This document shows positions 9,254 through 18,183 of a stretch of 64,000 nt of DNA, one piece after another (position 1 is the stretch's first letter; each line of letters begins with the position of its first letter). Source of the stretch: Bacillota bacterium (lineage in GTDB: Bacteria > Bacillota > UBA4882 > UBA8346); the NCBI GenBank assembly GCA_029974635.1, contig JARKQY010000017.1, positions 1 through 64,000 on the forward strand. Reading direction: 5' to 3'. The translations under genes and the position numbers were made by a program. The notes under the pieces were generated by a model, which saw only the letters and a list, made by a program, of their open reading frames with translations, was not told where the DNA came from and ran no database searches.

Positions 9254-10129
9254 TTAACTCTTTAAGCCGGTAGTTGCAATACCTTGCATAAAATAGCGCT
9301 GGGCTGCAAAGAACAGGAAAACCAGCGGCACCATGTAAAATATTCCCACCGTCATCTGGTAAGGTATTGGCGGTAGGGGTAAGTTCCATTTAACCCCTGG
9401 GATTTTCACATCCATCAGCATTTTCACGGCCAGTACCTGGTTTTCATCGATTAAATAAAGCAGTGGTTGGACATAATCGGAATAAGTCCATTGAAACGCA
9501 AAAATACAGGTGGTTGTCACCGCTGGGCCTGCCAGGGGCATAAAAATCTGCCAGAAAGTACGGAGCCGGCCGCAACCGTCAATCACCGCCGCATCTTCCA
9601 GTTCCTTGGGCAAGCTCGCAAAAAACTGGCGGTAATAAAAGATGAATATAGCCCAGCCTGGGGCGGCCGTCAGCCACCAGGGCATGTAACAAAGCGGCCA
9701 GGGCAGGCTTAATATGCCGAGTTGGGAGAAAATGATATACTGTGGAATCTGCATGATAATTAGGGGCACCATCATGGTTGCCAATACGATTCCAAAGAAA
9801 AAGTTCTTGCCGCGGGCTTTATAACGGGCAAAACCGAAGCCGGCCAAGGCGCTGGATATAGCCACAATAACGGTTGTTGAAAGACTAATCGTAAGCGTAT
9901 TCCGGAGTCCGCCAAAAAAATCGGTCACCTCATTGGTGAATAAAACTTGTTGAAAGTGAATCCACTGAGCTTGCGGCGGGAAGATGGATATTGGATATGT
10001 AGCCAATTCCTCGGGCCGTTTTAATGCGGTAACCACCATCCAAAAAAGAGGAAATAAGAATATCAGCGTTAATAATATCATGAACAAGGTTAAAAACAGC
10101 GTTCGCCGAAAACTATTGACCCTTTTCAT
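9254..10129 (-). CDS. Sugar ABC transporter permease, MalG type (pair 1)
   Basis: The 291-residue membrane protein of the MalG/CUT1 family has six membrane segments and the EAA loop ELEDAAVIDGCGRLRTFWQI. The ATG overlaps the stop of the upstream MalF-type gene in a 4-base ATGA, the classic coupled arrangement, and is preceded by AAGGAGG. It should pair with the MalF-type protein encoded at 10126 and take substrate from the binding protein encoded at 11201. The gap to the next permease gene is only 34 bases, so all four permeases probably sit on one message. Confidence 0.9.
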   Translation of the reverse strand: MKRVNSFRRTLFLTLFMILLTLIFLFPLFWMVVTALKRPEELATYPISIFPPQAQWIHFQQVLFTNEVTDFFGGLRNTLTISLSTTVIVAISSALAGFGFARYKARGKNFFFGIVLATMMVPLIIMQIPQYIIFSQLGILSLPWPLCYMPWWLTAAPGWAIFIFYYRQFFASLPKELEDAAVIDGCGRLRTFWQIFMPLAGPAVTTTCIFAFQWTYSDYVQPLLYLIDENQVLAVKMLMDVKIPGVKWNLPLPPIPYQMTVGIFYMVPLVFLFFAAQRYFMQGIATTGLKS

Positions 10130-11109
10130 TTTTTAGCGCCTCCTTCCTCTTGATCGACGGCATAATATACCCAATACTTGCTTGTCTTGCTGACAAATAA
10201 TGCGATAATCAAGACCATGATGAATAGCAGCCAGACTAAAGCGGTTCCGTAGCCAAACCGCTGGGAAGACATCATCTGCTGCAGAGCATGCGCCGGAAAA
10301 ACAAGCATTGAATGCTTTAGGTTCCAAAACTGCGAGGTGGAATCGGCCTGGCTCAAGACTGCTGCCGGAACAAACATTTGCATCGCGTTGATAATCGCCA
10401 GCATGACTTGAAAATAAGTGATGGGAGTCAATAAGGGCCAGGTAACATGGCGAAAGATCTGCAATTTACTGGCGCCATCAATGGCCGCGGCTTCATGCAT
10501 CTCTTCCGGAATACCCTGTAAACCTGCCAGGAAAACAACCATCTGCGTCCCGCAGCTCCATACTCCCATAACGACCAGGCAATATAGGCCGTAATCGGTG
10601 AGCCAATTAATGACCGTATTGGGACGGAATAAACTGATAAAAAGGTTCAGGAACCCGGTATTGCTATCTAAAATAGCTTTAAAAATAAGCGCGGTGGCTC
10701 CAATCGGTACCATGGTCGGCAGGTAAAAGGCGGTCCGATAGGCACCACGGCCGATAAGTTTCTGGTTCAATAACATTGCCAAACCTAATGCCAAAGCCAA
10801 TGTCAATGGGATGGAGAGTATTGCATATAATAAAGTTTGGCCCATGGAGTAATACGCATCAGCGCTTTGAAAAGCTTCCAGATAATTGGACCATCCGATG
10901 AAAACGGTATTATCAAAACTCATGCCATTAAAGTTTGTAAAACTGATAACTAAAGCCGCCGCCATCGGAAAAAGTTGTAAAGATATAAAACCCAGCAACC
11001 ATAAGCTAATAAACCCATAAAAAGCGGTTCCTTCCCGTTGGAAAAATTTGTAGACATTTTTAACGGGCTTATTTTTTTGAAGCGCTGCTGGTGTTATATT
11101 AGCCGTCAT
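10126..11109 (-). CDS. Sugar ABC transporter permease, MalF type (pair 1)
   Basis: This 327-residue MalF-type permease has six membrane segments and the EAA loop EMHEAAAIDGASKLQIFRHV. A longer reading frame exists upstream, but GGGGAAGGAG directly precedes the ATG at 11109 and the extra upstream residues run through the intercistronic hairpin, so the shorter start is preferred. Its length matches the paralogue at 8236. It is the first permease after the solute-binding protein gene and is separated from it by a terminator-like hairpin, a common way to keep binding protein in excess over channel. Confidence 0.9.
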   Translation of the reverse strand: MTANITPAALQKNKPVKNVYKFFQREGTAFYGFISLWLLGFISLQLFPMAAALVISFTNFNGMSFDNTVFIGWSNYLEAFQSADAYYSMGQTLLYAILSIPLTLALALGLAMLLNQKLIGRGAYRTAFYLPTMVPIGATALIFKAILDSNTGFLNLFISLFRPNTVINWLTDYGLYCLVVMGVWSCGTQMVVFLAGLQGIPEEMHEAAAIDGASKLQIFRHVTWPLLTPITYFQVMLAIINAMQMFVPAAVLSQADSTSQFWNLKHSMLVFPAHALQQMMSSQRFGYGTALVWLLFIMVLIIALFVSKTSKYWVYYAVDQEEGGAKK

Positions 11110-11153
11110 GTTCGTACTCCTTCCCCCTGTACCGATAGCAAAAGTATTAAAGG

Positions 11154-11180
11154 AAAAACGGGACGAGTCGCCCCGTCCCG
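11154..11180 (-). terminator. Intercistronic terminator/attenuator hairpin after the binding-protein gene
   Basis: CGGGACG (11159-11165) and CGTCCCG (11174-11180) form a GC-rich stem. On the minus strand it is followed by TTTTT. It lies between the binding-protein stop and the first permease. Partial termination or mRNA protection here would raise binding-protein expression relative to the permeases. An equivalent hairpin precedes the permease at 14921. Confidence 0.7.
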
Positions 11181-11200
11181 CCCTAAAAAAACACGGTAAC

Positions 11201-12487
11201 TTATTTCTTTTTCTTCGCAGAGGCTTTATTGTCCGCGATTTGCTTATTAACTTCGTTCTCAACATTGACTAAGAATTGGTCGAAGGAGATGTCACCTTTT
11301 AGAGCCAACTCGAAGTTTTTCCGCATAGAATTCTCATAGATATCAGGCAAAACATACGGAGATGAATTTCCGAATTTAATATACTTCATTTCCTCTTTTA
11401 AGTTGGCGGCCCGGTCTTTGCCAAGTTGAGTATCGGTGGCCACTAAACCTTGCAAGGATTTTTGAGCGGGAACTCCCCAACCGCTGGAGGCGCGTTCTTT
11501 CGCCGGCGGTCCGCCGAAGTACCAGTCAAATACCCGGTAAGCAGCTTCCTTATTTTTGGTCTTGCTGGAGATGACACCGCCAACGACGTTGAAGGACGGG
11601 CTAACACGCGGTTTCTTGGGATCCCATTGGGGAGCGGCCAAAACGCCGATTTTGCCTTTGGTTTGTTCGCCTTCAGACATAGCGCCATACCAGTAACCGT
11701 AAACGATCATGCCGATACGACCGCCGGGGAACAAGGAACCTTCCCAGGTCTCCGAAGGAGAAATCGGGCTCGGGATGACTTTTTCTTTCGCCAGATCATA
11801 GAAGAATTTGCAAATTGCTTTTACTTGCGGGTTTGTGCTTAATACAAGTTTAGAACCGTCTTTGGAATAAAGATTGGTACCGGTTTGGATTAAGGTTTGC
11901 TCTAATTGAGCGTTGATGTCGCCGGGCCAGAAAGCAAGGCCGCGACGGACGATCCGGTCGCCTTCGGTCTTTTGAAGCTTGCGGGCATAGTCAGCCAGTT
12001 GAGCATAACTGAGCGCTTCGGTAGGGCTCGGGAATTTCAAGCCTGCTTCGGTAAAGGCGTCTTTGTTGAAATAACCGATGAGGGTCGGGCTCCAGTCCTT
12101 CACGAAACCATACAATTTTCCTTTGTACTTGAAGTTGTCGACGATTGATTCAAAGTCGTCTTTTTTCAAATACTTGCCTTTTGAAATGAGAGAATCAATC
12201 GGCATAATCATTTTATGGTTGGCAAGATACGGAACGGCGGCGCCATTAAAACGCATAATATCCGGCGGGTTGCCGGCGGCGCTCATAGCCATGAAACGGG
12301 CTATATCGGTTTCCAGTTTGACGATCTTGATGTCGGGATTCTCAGCTTCAAATTGCTTGACATGATCAGCCGAAAACTCGTTGGCATTGTACATTACAGT
12401 GACTCTAACTTGGCTGGCGGCAAAGAGATTGGAGCAACCAAATGCGACAACTGCAAGCAACAACAAGACTACTAAAGTCTTCTTCAA
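11201..12487 (-). CDS. Extracellular solute-binding protein of a sugar ABC importer
   Basis: The 428-residue secreted protein belongs to the MalE/UgpB-like family 1 of binding proteins. A TTG start is chosen because AAAGGAGATG sits just upstream; the protein then begins MKKTLVVLLLLAVV, a proper signal peptide. A longer frame reaches 12550 but would bury that signal. FGCSN near residue 19 is a weak lipobox (Phe at the position before Gly), so lipid anchoring is uncertain. FNGAAVPYLA and VVGGVISSKTKNKEAA fit the family fold. The C-terminus ends in a run of lysines. It captures an oligosaccharide and delivers it to the permeases encoded downstream; it is the only binding-protein gene for three permease pairs in this window. 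Confidence 0.88.
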   Translation of the reverse strand: MKKTLVVLLLLAVVAFGCSNLFAASQVRVTVMYNANEFSADHVKQFEAENPDIKIVKLETDIARFMAMSAAGNPPDIMRFNGAAVPYLANHKMIMPIDSLISKGKYLKKDDFESIVDNFKYKGKLYGFVKDWSPTLIGYFNKDAFTEAGLKFPSPTEALSYAQLADYARKLQKTEGDRIVRRGLAFWPGDINAQLEQTLIQTGTNLYSKDGSKLVLSTNPQVKAICKFFYDLAKEKVIPSPISPSETWEGSLFPGGRIGMIVYGYWYGAMSEGEQTKGKIGVLAAPQWDPKKPRVSPSFNVVGGVISSKTKNKEAAYRVFDWYFGGPPAKERASSGWGVPAQKSLQGLVATDTQLGKDRAANLKEEMKYIKFGNSSPYVLPDIYENSMRKNFELALKGDISFDQFLVNVENEVNKQIADNKASAKKKK

Positions 12488-12571
12488 ATTGTAACATCTC
12501 CTTTTCCCGAATCTTTTTGGAATGCCTTGACGATGTTTATACTTGCGCAAGTATTGTTACATCCGTGTAAA

Positions 12572-12606
12572 ATTATAACAAGAAACATCTTTATCTAATA
12601 TAAGAA
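12572..12606 (-). promoter_or_regulatory. Promoter element of the binding-protein operon
   Basis: Reading the minus strand, TTCTTATA (12599-12606) is followed by GATAAAG, GTTTCTTG and a consensus -10 TATAAT (12572-12577). There is no good -35 hexamer at 17 bases, which suits an activator-dependent promoter such as one served by a YesN-type regulator. Nearly the same block recurs at 16035-16070 before the third permease pair. The rest of 12488-12795 holds the leader (with the inverted repeat ACTTGCGCAAGT near 12541) and AT-rich DNA in which I see no gene. Confidence 0.65.
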
Positions 12607-12795
12607 TAGTTTGCTATTTTTAGGATTTTTTTGACCAATCCTAAATGAACTGGATTTTTATGGAATTTTCTCTATTTATAAATTTTTCGGAGTGGTAAAT
12701 TTTTTTAAGCTGATAGCTTTGTTCATACAGGTATACTCCGGAAAAATGTCGAATTATTTTGTGAAGAATCGTCATTTGATTGTTGTTTTCGGGGA

Positions 12796-13728
12796 GTGAA
12801 TAACTTGGCAGTCAAAATCAATATGGGCATTATATATGAACGCTGCATCAATTGCGGGTTGTGTATGAAAGTATGTCCCGTTAAAATTTTTAAAATTTCT
12901 GAAAACTTTATGGTCATTGACAATCAAAACAAAAAATTTTGCCTGAATTGTAATGATTGCATCGCGGTATGCCCGCGGGATGCTATTTTTAAAGATAATG
13001 TTGCCGATATCGGTGTGGAAGGCAATATTCTCAGCAAGGATTTTACATTCAATTCGGAACAGTTCATCAACTTTTTACTCAACTTACGACCGGTCCGGAG
13101 TTTTACGCCGGGGGCATTGACCGCGGAACAGAAGCAATACCTGGGGAAGGTGGCGGCATTGGCTCCCCGGAACGGTTATACCGGCGCAATTCGCAATACC
13201 GGGATTATTCTGGTTGAAGATCCGGAATTGCTTGCGGAAATTGAAAAATATACTTATCATTATCTGGTCCGGTTGAAGAAAAGTTTGGTTAGCGTATGGC
13301 AAAAATTATTGAATTTGGTGAATCCTGCGTTGCGAAGCAACATTGCAGCAACCCTGGTACAAATTGATTCAACCATGGATGCCTATAAACGGGGAATAAA
13401 CCTGCTGACATTCGGTTCTGCCAACCTGTTGCTTTTACATTGCCGGCGGGGAGAACCCGCAGCCGGTGAAAATCTGACCATGATGGGTTATCAATTGATT
13501 TTAGGGGCCGAAGCCATTGACCTGGGTTCATCCTTTCTGGGCTGGGTCAGTTTCGCCTTACAGTCGGTCATGCTCAAAAGGTCCGGCGAACTGCAAAAAA
13601 TATACCAAAAATTAAACATCCCCAAACACCGCGAAATCCGTAGCGTCTTCGCCATAGGCGCCAAACAGACCCGGTACCGGAAGTTAAGGGAGTTGGATGG
13701 TGAGGAGTCCGGGATCACTGTTTTTTAG
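12796..13728 (+). CDS. Ferredoxin-nitroreductase fusion protein
   Basis: The 310-residue cytoplasmic protein has an N-terminal 2x[4Fe-4S] ferredoxin domain (CINCGLCMKVCP near residues 18-29 and CLNCNDCIAVCP near 50-61). A nitroreductase-like flavin domain follows (LRPVRSFTPGAL at about 96, then APRNGYTGAIRN). Members of this group are thought to pass electrons from the clusters to FMN and reduce small substrates; the substrate is not known. Two starts are possible: GTG at 12796, or TTG at 12805 with GGGGAGTG placed upstream of it. The first is given. It is transcribed away from the ABC operon and has no functional link to it that can be seen. Confidence 0.8.
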   Translation: MNNLAVKINMGIIYERCINCGLCMKVCPVKIFKISENFMVIDNQNKKFCLNCNDCIAVCPRDAIFKDNVADIGVEGNILSKDFTFNSEQFINFLLNLRPVRSFTPGALTAEQKQYLGKVAALAPRNGYTGAIRNTGIILVEDPELLAEIEKYTYHYLVRLKKSLVSVWQKLLNLVNPALRSNIAATLVQIDSTMDAYKRGINLLTFGSANLLLLHCRRGEPAAGENLTMMGYQLILGAEAIDLGSSFLGWVSFALQSVMLKRSGELQKIYQKLNIPKHREIRSVFAIGAKQTRYRKLRELDGEESGITVF

Positions 13729-14063
13729 GTAAAAAACAGTGTTAGTTATTGATATTCGTTACATAACCGGCATGCCGGATAAACGCCGCTCAAGATGGTC
13801 AAAGAGCATCCTGTGGGTTTAGTATATGAAGTATTTTGTAGCCCACAGTTTACGACTCGGTTGACGGCAAAAGATAGCAGCAGCAATAAACCCTCTGCAT
13901 TAAAGCCTGCAGAGGGTTTACTTATTAGGAAATAATTCTTTATCAACCACTATGCCGGAGTCCGGCATAAAAAGGATGAAAAACACATTCCTGCTTTGCT
14001 ATTGTTTTTTTACTAATCACTAATAACCAGTAACTAATAACTAATCACTAAACTGTTTTTATA
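13729..14063. other. Intergenic region with hairpins and degenerate repeats
   Basis: No gene is supported here. The stretch begins with the inverted repeat CACTGTTTTTTA/TAAAAAACAGTG (13716-13741), which spans the stop of the preceding gene. It also holds short palindromes such as CCGGCATGCCGG, a terminator-like hairpin at 13888-13919, and repeated ACTAATAACTAATCACTA-like phrases near 14010-14050. It separates two convergent transcripts. Confidence 0.5.
13888..13919. terminator. Strong symmetric hairpin between convergent genes
   Basis: AAACCCTCTGC (13888-13898) pairs perfectly with GCAGAGGGTTT (13909-13919). Neither side carries a long T tract. It may end both the ferredoxin-nitroreductase transcript and the third permease pair. 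Confidence 0.5.
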
Positions 14064-14921
14064 TCAGCCTTTCAAACCGGTGGTGGCCAAGCCTTGCATA
14101 AAGTAACGCTGCGCAAAGAAAAAGAAAACAATCAGCGGTAAGGTAAATAAAATGCCAACCGTCATTTGATAGGGTACCGGCGGAATCGGTTGGGTAAATT
14201 TGACCCCCGGATAACTGGTTTCCGTCATCATGAGTACAGCTAAAGTCTGATTTTCGGAAGTCAGGTAGAGTAACGGAGCCACATAATCGGTATACGTCCA
14301 TTGGAAAAGGAAGATACACACGGTGGTAACCGCGGGACCGGCCAGCGGCAGAAAAATTTGCCAGAATGTCCGGAACCGGCCGCAGCCGTCGATTAGCGCC
14401 GCATCTTCCAGCTCTTTGGGAAGTCCGGCGAAATATTGCCGGTAATAAAAGATAAAGATGGCCCAGCCCGGAATGGACCATATCAACCACGGCATATAAC
14501 AAAACGGCCAGGGAAGGCTTAAGAGACCTAATTGCGAAAGCATGACGTACTGAGGAATCATGGTGACGATGCCAGGCAACATCATTGTTGCTAACACAAG
14601 AGTAAACAGAATATTGCGCCCGGGCGCCCGGAAACGGGCAAAACCAAAACCAACCATGGCGCTGGACATGCAAACAGTTACGGTAACAATTACACAAATT
14701 ATCAATGTATTCTGTAGCCCCGAATAAAACCGGACTACTTCATCGGTGAACAGAACTTGGTAGAAATGATGCCATTGAGGGACGGGAGGCATGAACGAAA
14801 TTGCCACCGATAACTCTTCCGGACGTTTTAATGCGGTGACAAACATCCAAAAGAAGGGGAATAAAAATACCAAGCCTAAAATCGACATTCCGATGACGAG
14901 TGCAATCCGACCGATTTTCAT
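14064..14921 (-). CDS. Sugar ABC transporter permease, MalG type (pair 3)
   Basis: The 285-residue MalG/CUT1-family permease has six membrane segments and the EAA loop ELEDAALIDGCGRFRTFWQI. Its ATG shares one base with the stop of the MalF-type gene upstream (TAATG), so the two are coupled. It lacks the ATYPISIFPP stretch shared by the other two MalG-type proteins, having VAISFMPPVPQ instead, so it is the most diverged of the three. It probably works with the MalF-type protein at 14921. No binding-protein gene is present in this operon. Confidence 0.9.
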   Translation of the reverse strand: MKIGRIALVIGMSILGLVFLFPFFWMFVTALKRPEELSVAISFMPPVPQWHHFYQVLFTDEVVRFYSGLQNTLIICVIVTVTVCMSSAMVGFGFARFRAPGRNILFTLVLATMMLPGIVTMIPQYVMLSQLGLLSLPWPFCYMPWLIWSIPGWAIFIFYYRQYFAGLPKELEDAALIDGCGRFRTFWQIFLPLAGPAVTTVCIFLFQWTYTDYVAPLLYLTSENQTLAVLMMTETSYPGVKFTQPIPPVPYQMTVGILFTLPLIVFFFFAQRYFMQGLATTGLKG

Positions 14922-15907
14922 TATTTTTTCGCCTTCCCTTCCTGTTCCACCGCATAATATACCCAGTATTTACTGGTTTTTTGAATTATGCCCGCAACAA
15001 TAAGTAAAACTACAAATAAAATCCAAATCAAGGCGGTCCCGTAGCCGAAGCGTTGATACGACATCATTTGTGATAACGCATATGATGGATATACCATTAA
15101 GGACTGCAATGGATTCCAGAAATTCCCTCCTGAGGCTTGACTTAAAATACCAGCCTGGAAAAACATTTGCAAAGAACCGATGATGCCCATCATAAGTTGG
15201 TAGTAAGTAATCGGACTTAACAAAGGCCAGATAATGTGGCGAAAAACCTGCCATTTATTGGCGCCGTCGATTCTGGCGGCCTCCTGAAGCTCTTCGGGAA
15301 TTCCCTGTAAGCCGGCCAGGAAAAGAACCATCGTGGTGCCGCAACCCCAGACGCCCATCGCCACCATGCAACCGATACCGTAGTTATTAACCCAATCGAT
15401 TACAATCGGGCGTCCCACGACTTCACTGATGAAAAGATTAATAAAACCGGAATTGGTGTTTAGAATGGTCTGAAATACAAGGGCGGTAGCTACACCGGGG
15501 ACCATGGTCGGTAAATAGTAAAGGGTACGAAATATACCCCGTAATGGAATCTTGGTATTCAGAAGTAATGCCAGTCCAAGGGCCACAGCCATTCCTATCG
15601 GAATTGAATATAAGGCGAATTGAGCCGTAAGAGCAAAAGATCGATAGACGTTTGGGCTTTGTAAGGCTTCCTTGTAGTTGGAAAGTCCGAGAAAAGACAA
15701 GGAGTCCAGATTAAAACCATTGAAATTGGTAAAACTGATGATGACCGCAAAGGTCAGGGGAATGACGCTTAAAGCAATGAAACCTAATATCCAAGGGCTT
15801 ACAAATCCATAAAATGCGAGGATTTCCCGTTGCCAGAAGTTCAACCCCAAGCCGCTGGTCTTTTTGGGTTTCAGTTGCAATGATGCCGGGATATTATTTG
15901 ATGCCAT
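14921..15907 (-). CDS. Sugar ABC transporter permease, MalF type (pair 3)
   Basis: The 328-residue permease has six membrane segments and the EAA loop ELQEAARIDGANKWQVFRHI. It is clearly paralogous to those at 8236 and 10126, and its C-terminus KYWVYYAVEQEGKAKK is almost the same. GAAAGGAG precedes the ATG. Upstream lie a terminator-like hairpin (15946-15968) and a promoter element (16035-16070), both matching elements that flank the binding-protein gene in the first operon. Here they are only about 65 bases apart, with no gene between. The pair must borrow a binding protein or be a remnant. Confidence 0.9.
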   Translation of the reverse strand: MASNNIPASLQLKPKKTSGLGLNFWQREILAFYGFVSPWILGFIALSVIPLTFAVIISFTNFNGFNLDSLSFLGLSNYKEALQSPNVYRSFALTAQFALYSIPIGMAVALGLALLLNTKIPLRGIFRTLYYLPTMVPGVATALVFQTILNTNSGFINLFISEVVGRPIVIDWVNNYGIGCMVAMGVWGCGTTMVLFLAGLQGIPEELQEAARIDGANKWQVFRHIIWPLLSPITYYQLMMGIIGSLQMFFQAGILSQASGGNFWNPLQSLMVYPSYALSQMMSYQRFGYGTALIWILFVVLLIVAGIIQKTSKYWVYYAVEQEGKAKK

Positions 15908-15945
15908 TGACGCGCTCCTTTCAGAAATTTTTGGATTAAACAGTG

Positions 15946-15968
15946 AAAAACGGAGTAAGTAACTCCGT
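15946..15968 (-). terminator. Terminator-like hairpin upstream of the third permease pair
   Basis: ACGGAGT (15950-15956) and ACTCCGT (15962-15968) pair around a 5-base loop. On the minus strand the stem is followed by TTTTC. It matches in position and flank (CAGGACGG...CCGTTTTTC) the hairpin that follows the binding-protein gene at 11154, though here no coding gene precedes it. Confidence 0.6.
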
Positions 15969-16034
15969 CCTGTTTTTAAGGTTATCAGTTACCGCCATTA
16001 GAACCCATAAATAATACTGTCATAATCATTAAGT

Positions 16035-16070
16035 ATTATAACAAGAAAGAACTTTATCCGGTTATAAGAA
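16035..16070 (-). promoter_or_regulatory. Promoter element of the third permease pair
   Basis: On the minus strand TTCTTATA (16063-16070) leads through GATAAAG and CTTTCTTGT to TATAAT (16035-16040). It aligns with 12572-12606 with one indel and few substitutions. A regulator, probably YesN-like, could serve both. Confidence 0.6.
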
Positions 16071-16131
16071 CGGTGTGTTTTTTTGCGGATTATTTTTACG
16101 AGTTTTTTGGGTTGTATATTATTTAAAATTT

Positions 16132-18183
16132 TTAACGGATTTCGTATTTATTCTCTAATTTTGTACCCGGATAAAAATGTTGCAGGATTGATTCATATGA
16201 ATATCCTGCGGCCGCCATACCCGCCGCCCCGCTTTGACACATCCCCACGCCATGCCCCCAGCCCGCGCCTGTAAAAACAAAGTACTCCGGTCGGCCATCG
16301 GCTCCCAGTTTCGGTTCTACTATGAACAGGTTGCTACGCAGGCCGCCTAACTTTGACCGGATGGCATCGGATTTGACAAGGTGCTCTCCGGATGTTCCCT
16401 TAATCAAAACCTGTTTTACCACTCCGCCGGCGCCGCGTCCCACGGTCGTTACGGCAACAATATTACCCAGTTTATCCCCGAGATTAAGCCTGTTCTCAAT
16501 CTCCAGGCGGGGGACCCATAAGGTCCAGCGGTACGCGCTACGGGCGGAGTACTTGGGATTTGAACTATATGTCTCGGAACGGTTGTTTAACCATAGAGCC
16601 AGCTCTTCCGGGGATGGGAACGAACTGTTCAAATGAGACAAGGGGTCGGGGACCGCTTGTAAATAAGGTAGGCTAAAGTTCCATACATCCTGGCTGTTTT
16701 TGGTATAACCGCCGCTGTTTGCCGTAAAAAAAGCGGCGATGGGCTTGCCGTTATATGTCAGTATTTTCCCCCGGGTGGCATCCACCGCGGTTCGGGTGGA
16801 ATTTGTCTCGGCTGAAACTCCGTTATAGACCTGGGAAACTACGGTGGCCCAAAGATCAAATCCCCGGGATTCATATTGGCCCAAGTTGGCAAAAGTATAG
16901 GTGCGGGCGGCGATGGCCTGCACCTCCAAAGCCGCTGCCGGCCAGGACGGGGACATTTCGGAAGCTACAACCGAGTATAAATACTCTTCAACATTTACCC
17001 GGTTAATTACGGTGATACCTTCTTTTCTCGGCAATAGTTCCATCGTGCCGCGGTAAATCCGGTCCGCGCGTCCGGCCCAGAATGATCCGCCGCCGTATTC
17101 CACATCGAAGAGGATAGTGGTGGCACCGGGATTTGGATATGACAGAATGATTTTACGGTTCGAACTGAAGAGTAAAGCGCCTGCTGCAGAATAAACAGCT
17201 ATCGCTTCATTTTCCATATCAATCTTCAAAACAGCGCCGCTGTTTCCGGTAAAGCTCTTAATCCCTTCGGGATTTGTTAATGTAAAAGCGGCACCGGTTT
17301 TCAGGTAAAGTTGCTTAACCTTTTCCGCCAAGCCAATTCGGATTTCGGGTATTTTTTGGCGGTGCTCCATTATGGGCTTGGCTTGAGGAGGGATTGCGAT
17401 CTGGCGATTTTTCTCGATTCTCTCCTGCTTTTGTTGGACCAGTTCCGGATGGTCCCGGGTTAGTTTTTGAAGTATACCGGATAGGTCTTTGTTCCATGGT
17501 GAGATGGCAGCGGCGCTTAACAATAAGTTATAAGCTTTCTGGTATTTTTCCAGGGCGATATAACTTAAAGCCAGAGGCAGGTTTGCCATTGAAAAATTAG
17601 GTTCTTGGGTTAAGGTTCGTAAAAAGCAGTCCTGGGCTTTTTCGTAACGGTTGTTTTGAAAATGAATCCGACCCAGCATGTAATGAGCAGACGGGTTAAA
17701 AGGTTGAAGCGCAAGGGATTTTTCCATTACTTTCACGGCTGCGCCGTCTTCCCCCCGGGCGGAAAGGGCTAAACCGAGCCAAAACAATTTTTCGGGTTGG
17801 ACTTCCGCCGGAGTTACCTCGCTGATAACCAAATCCATCCGTCCGGCCAGGTATGCCGTACGCAGGAAACTTAACTGATATTCCGGCGTGCCGGGATTTG
17901 ATTCAAGGAGTTGTCCGATTTCGGCCAATGCATCGTCAAACCGTCCCGCTTCGCGCAGCAGTTGAATTAAATTCAAACGCGCCTTATTATCGTTGGGAAT
18001 TTGTTCTGTATAGTACAGGAGCCTTTCAAGGGCCTGCTCGAAATCTCCTTGATAATATGAGGAAACAGCTTCGGATATTGACTTTTGAGATTCAGGCCCC
18101 GGATTTTCGGCGCTGTAAATCGCCGGCAGAATGGAAAAAAAGAGCAGGGCAAGGACTAAGAAATGGAATGGCCTTTGTAGCAT
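16132..18183 (-). CDS. TPR protein with SpoIID/LytB domain
   Basis: The 683-residue protein has a signal peptide (about residues 1-24). A series of tetratricopeptide repeats fills residues 40-250, and a SpoIID/LytB domain runs from about 380 to the end. The SpoIID part shows VNVEEYLYSVVASEMSPSWP, ALEVQAIAARTY and the C-terminal GWGHGVGMCQSGA. SpoIID is a lytic transglycosylase acting on denuded peptidoglycan in engulfment, and LytB-like relatives modify amidase activity. The TPR fusion suggests a scaffold role. ATG follows AGGGAGAA. It supports a Bacillota origin but does not by itself prove sporulation. It is transcribed alone, divergently from the CsgG-like gene. Confidence 0.85.
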   Translation of the reverse strand: MLQRPFHFLVLALLFFSILPAIYSAENPGPESQKSISEAVSSYYQGDFEQALERLLYYTEQIPNDNKARLNLIQLLREAGRFDDALAEIGQLLESNPGTPEYQLSFLRTAYLAGRMDLVISEVTPAEVQPEKLFWLGLALSARGEDGAAVKVMEKSLALQPFNPSAHYMLGRIHFQNNRYEKAQDCFLRTLTQEPNFSMANLPLALSYIALEKYQKAYNLLLSAAAISPWNKDLSGILQKLTRDHPELVQQKQERIEKNRQIAIPPQAKPIMEHRQKIPEIRIGLAEKVKQLYLKTGAAFTLTNPEGIKSFTGNSGAVLKIDMENEAIAVYSAAGALLFSSNRKIILSYPNPGATTILFDVEYGGGSFWAGRADRIYRGTMELLPRKEGITVINRVNVEEYLYSVVASEMSPSWPAAALEVQAIAARTYTFANLGQYESRGFDLWATVVSQVYNGVSAETNSTRTAVDATRGKILTYNGKPIAAFFTANSGGYTKNSQDVWNFSLPYLQAVPDPLSHLNSSFPSPEELALWLNNRSETYSSNPKYSARSAYRWTLWVPRLEIENRLNLGDKLGNIVAVTTVGRGAGGVVKQVLIKGTSGEHLVKSDAIRSKLGGLRSNLFIVEPKLGADGRPEYFVFTGAGWGHGVGMCQSGAAGMAAAGYSYESILQHFYPGTKLENKYEIR

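Noticed and set aside
11110..11265. Upstream extension of the first MalF-type permease
   Set aside because: The extension crosses the intercistronic hairpin and the true ribosome site, and the paralogue has the shorter length.
14059..14697. Long minus-strand frame overlapping the third MalG-type gene
   Set aside because: It is an out-of-frame shadow. The overlapping frame encodes a clear MalG-family permease with the EAA loop.
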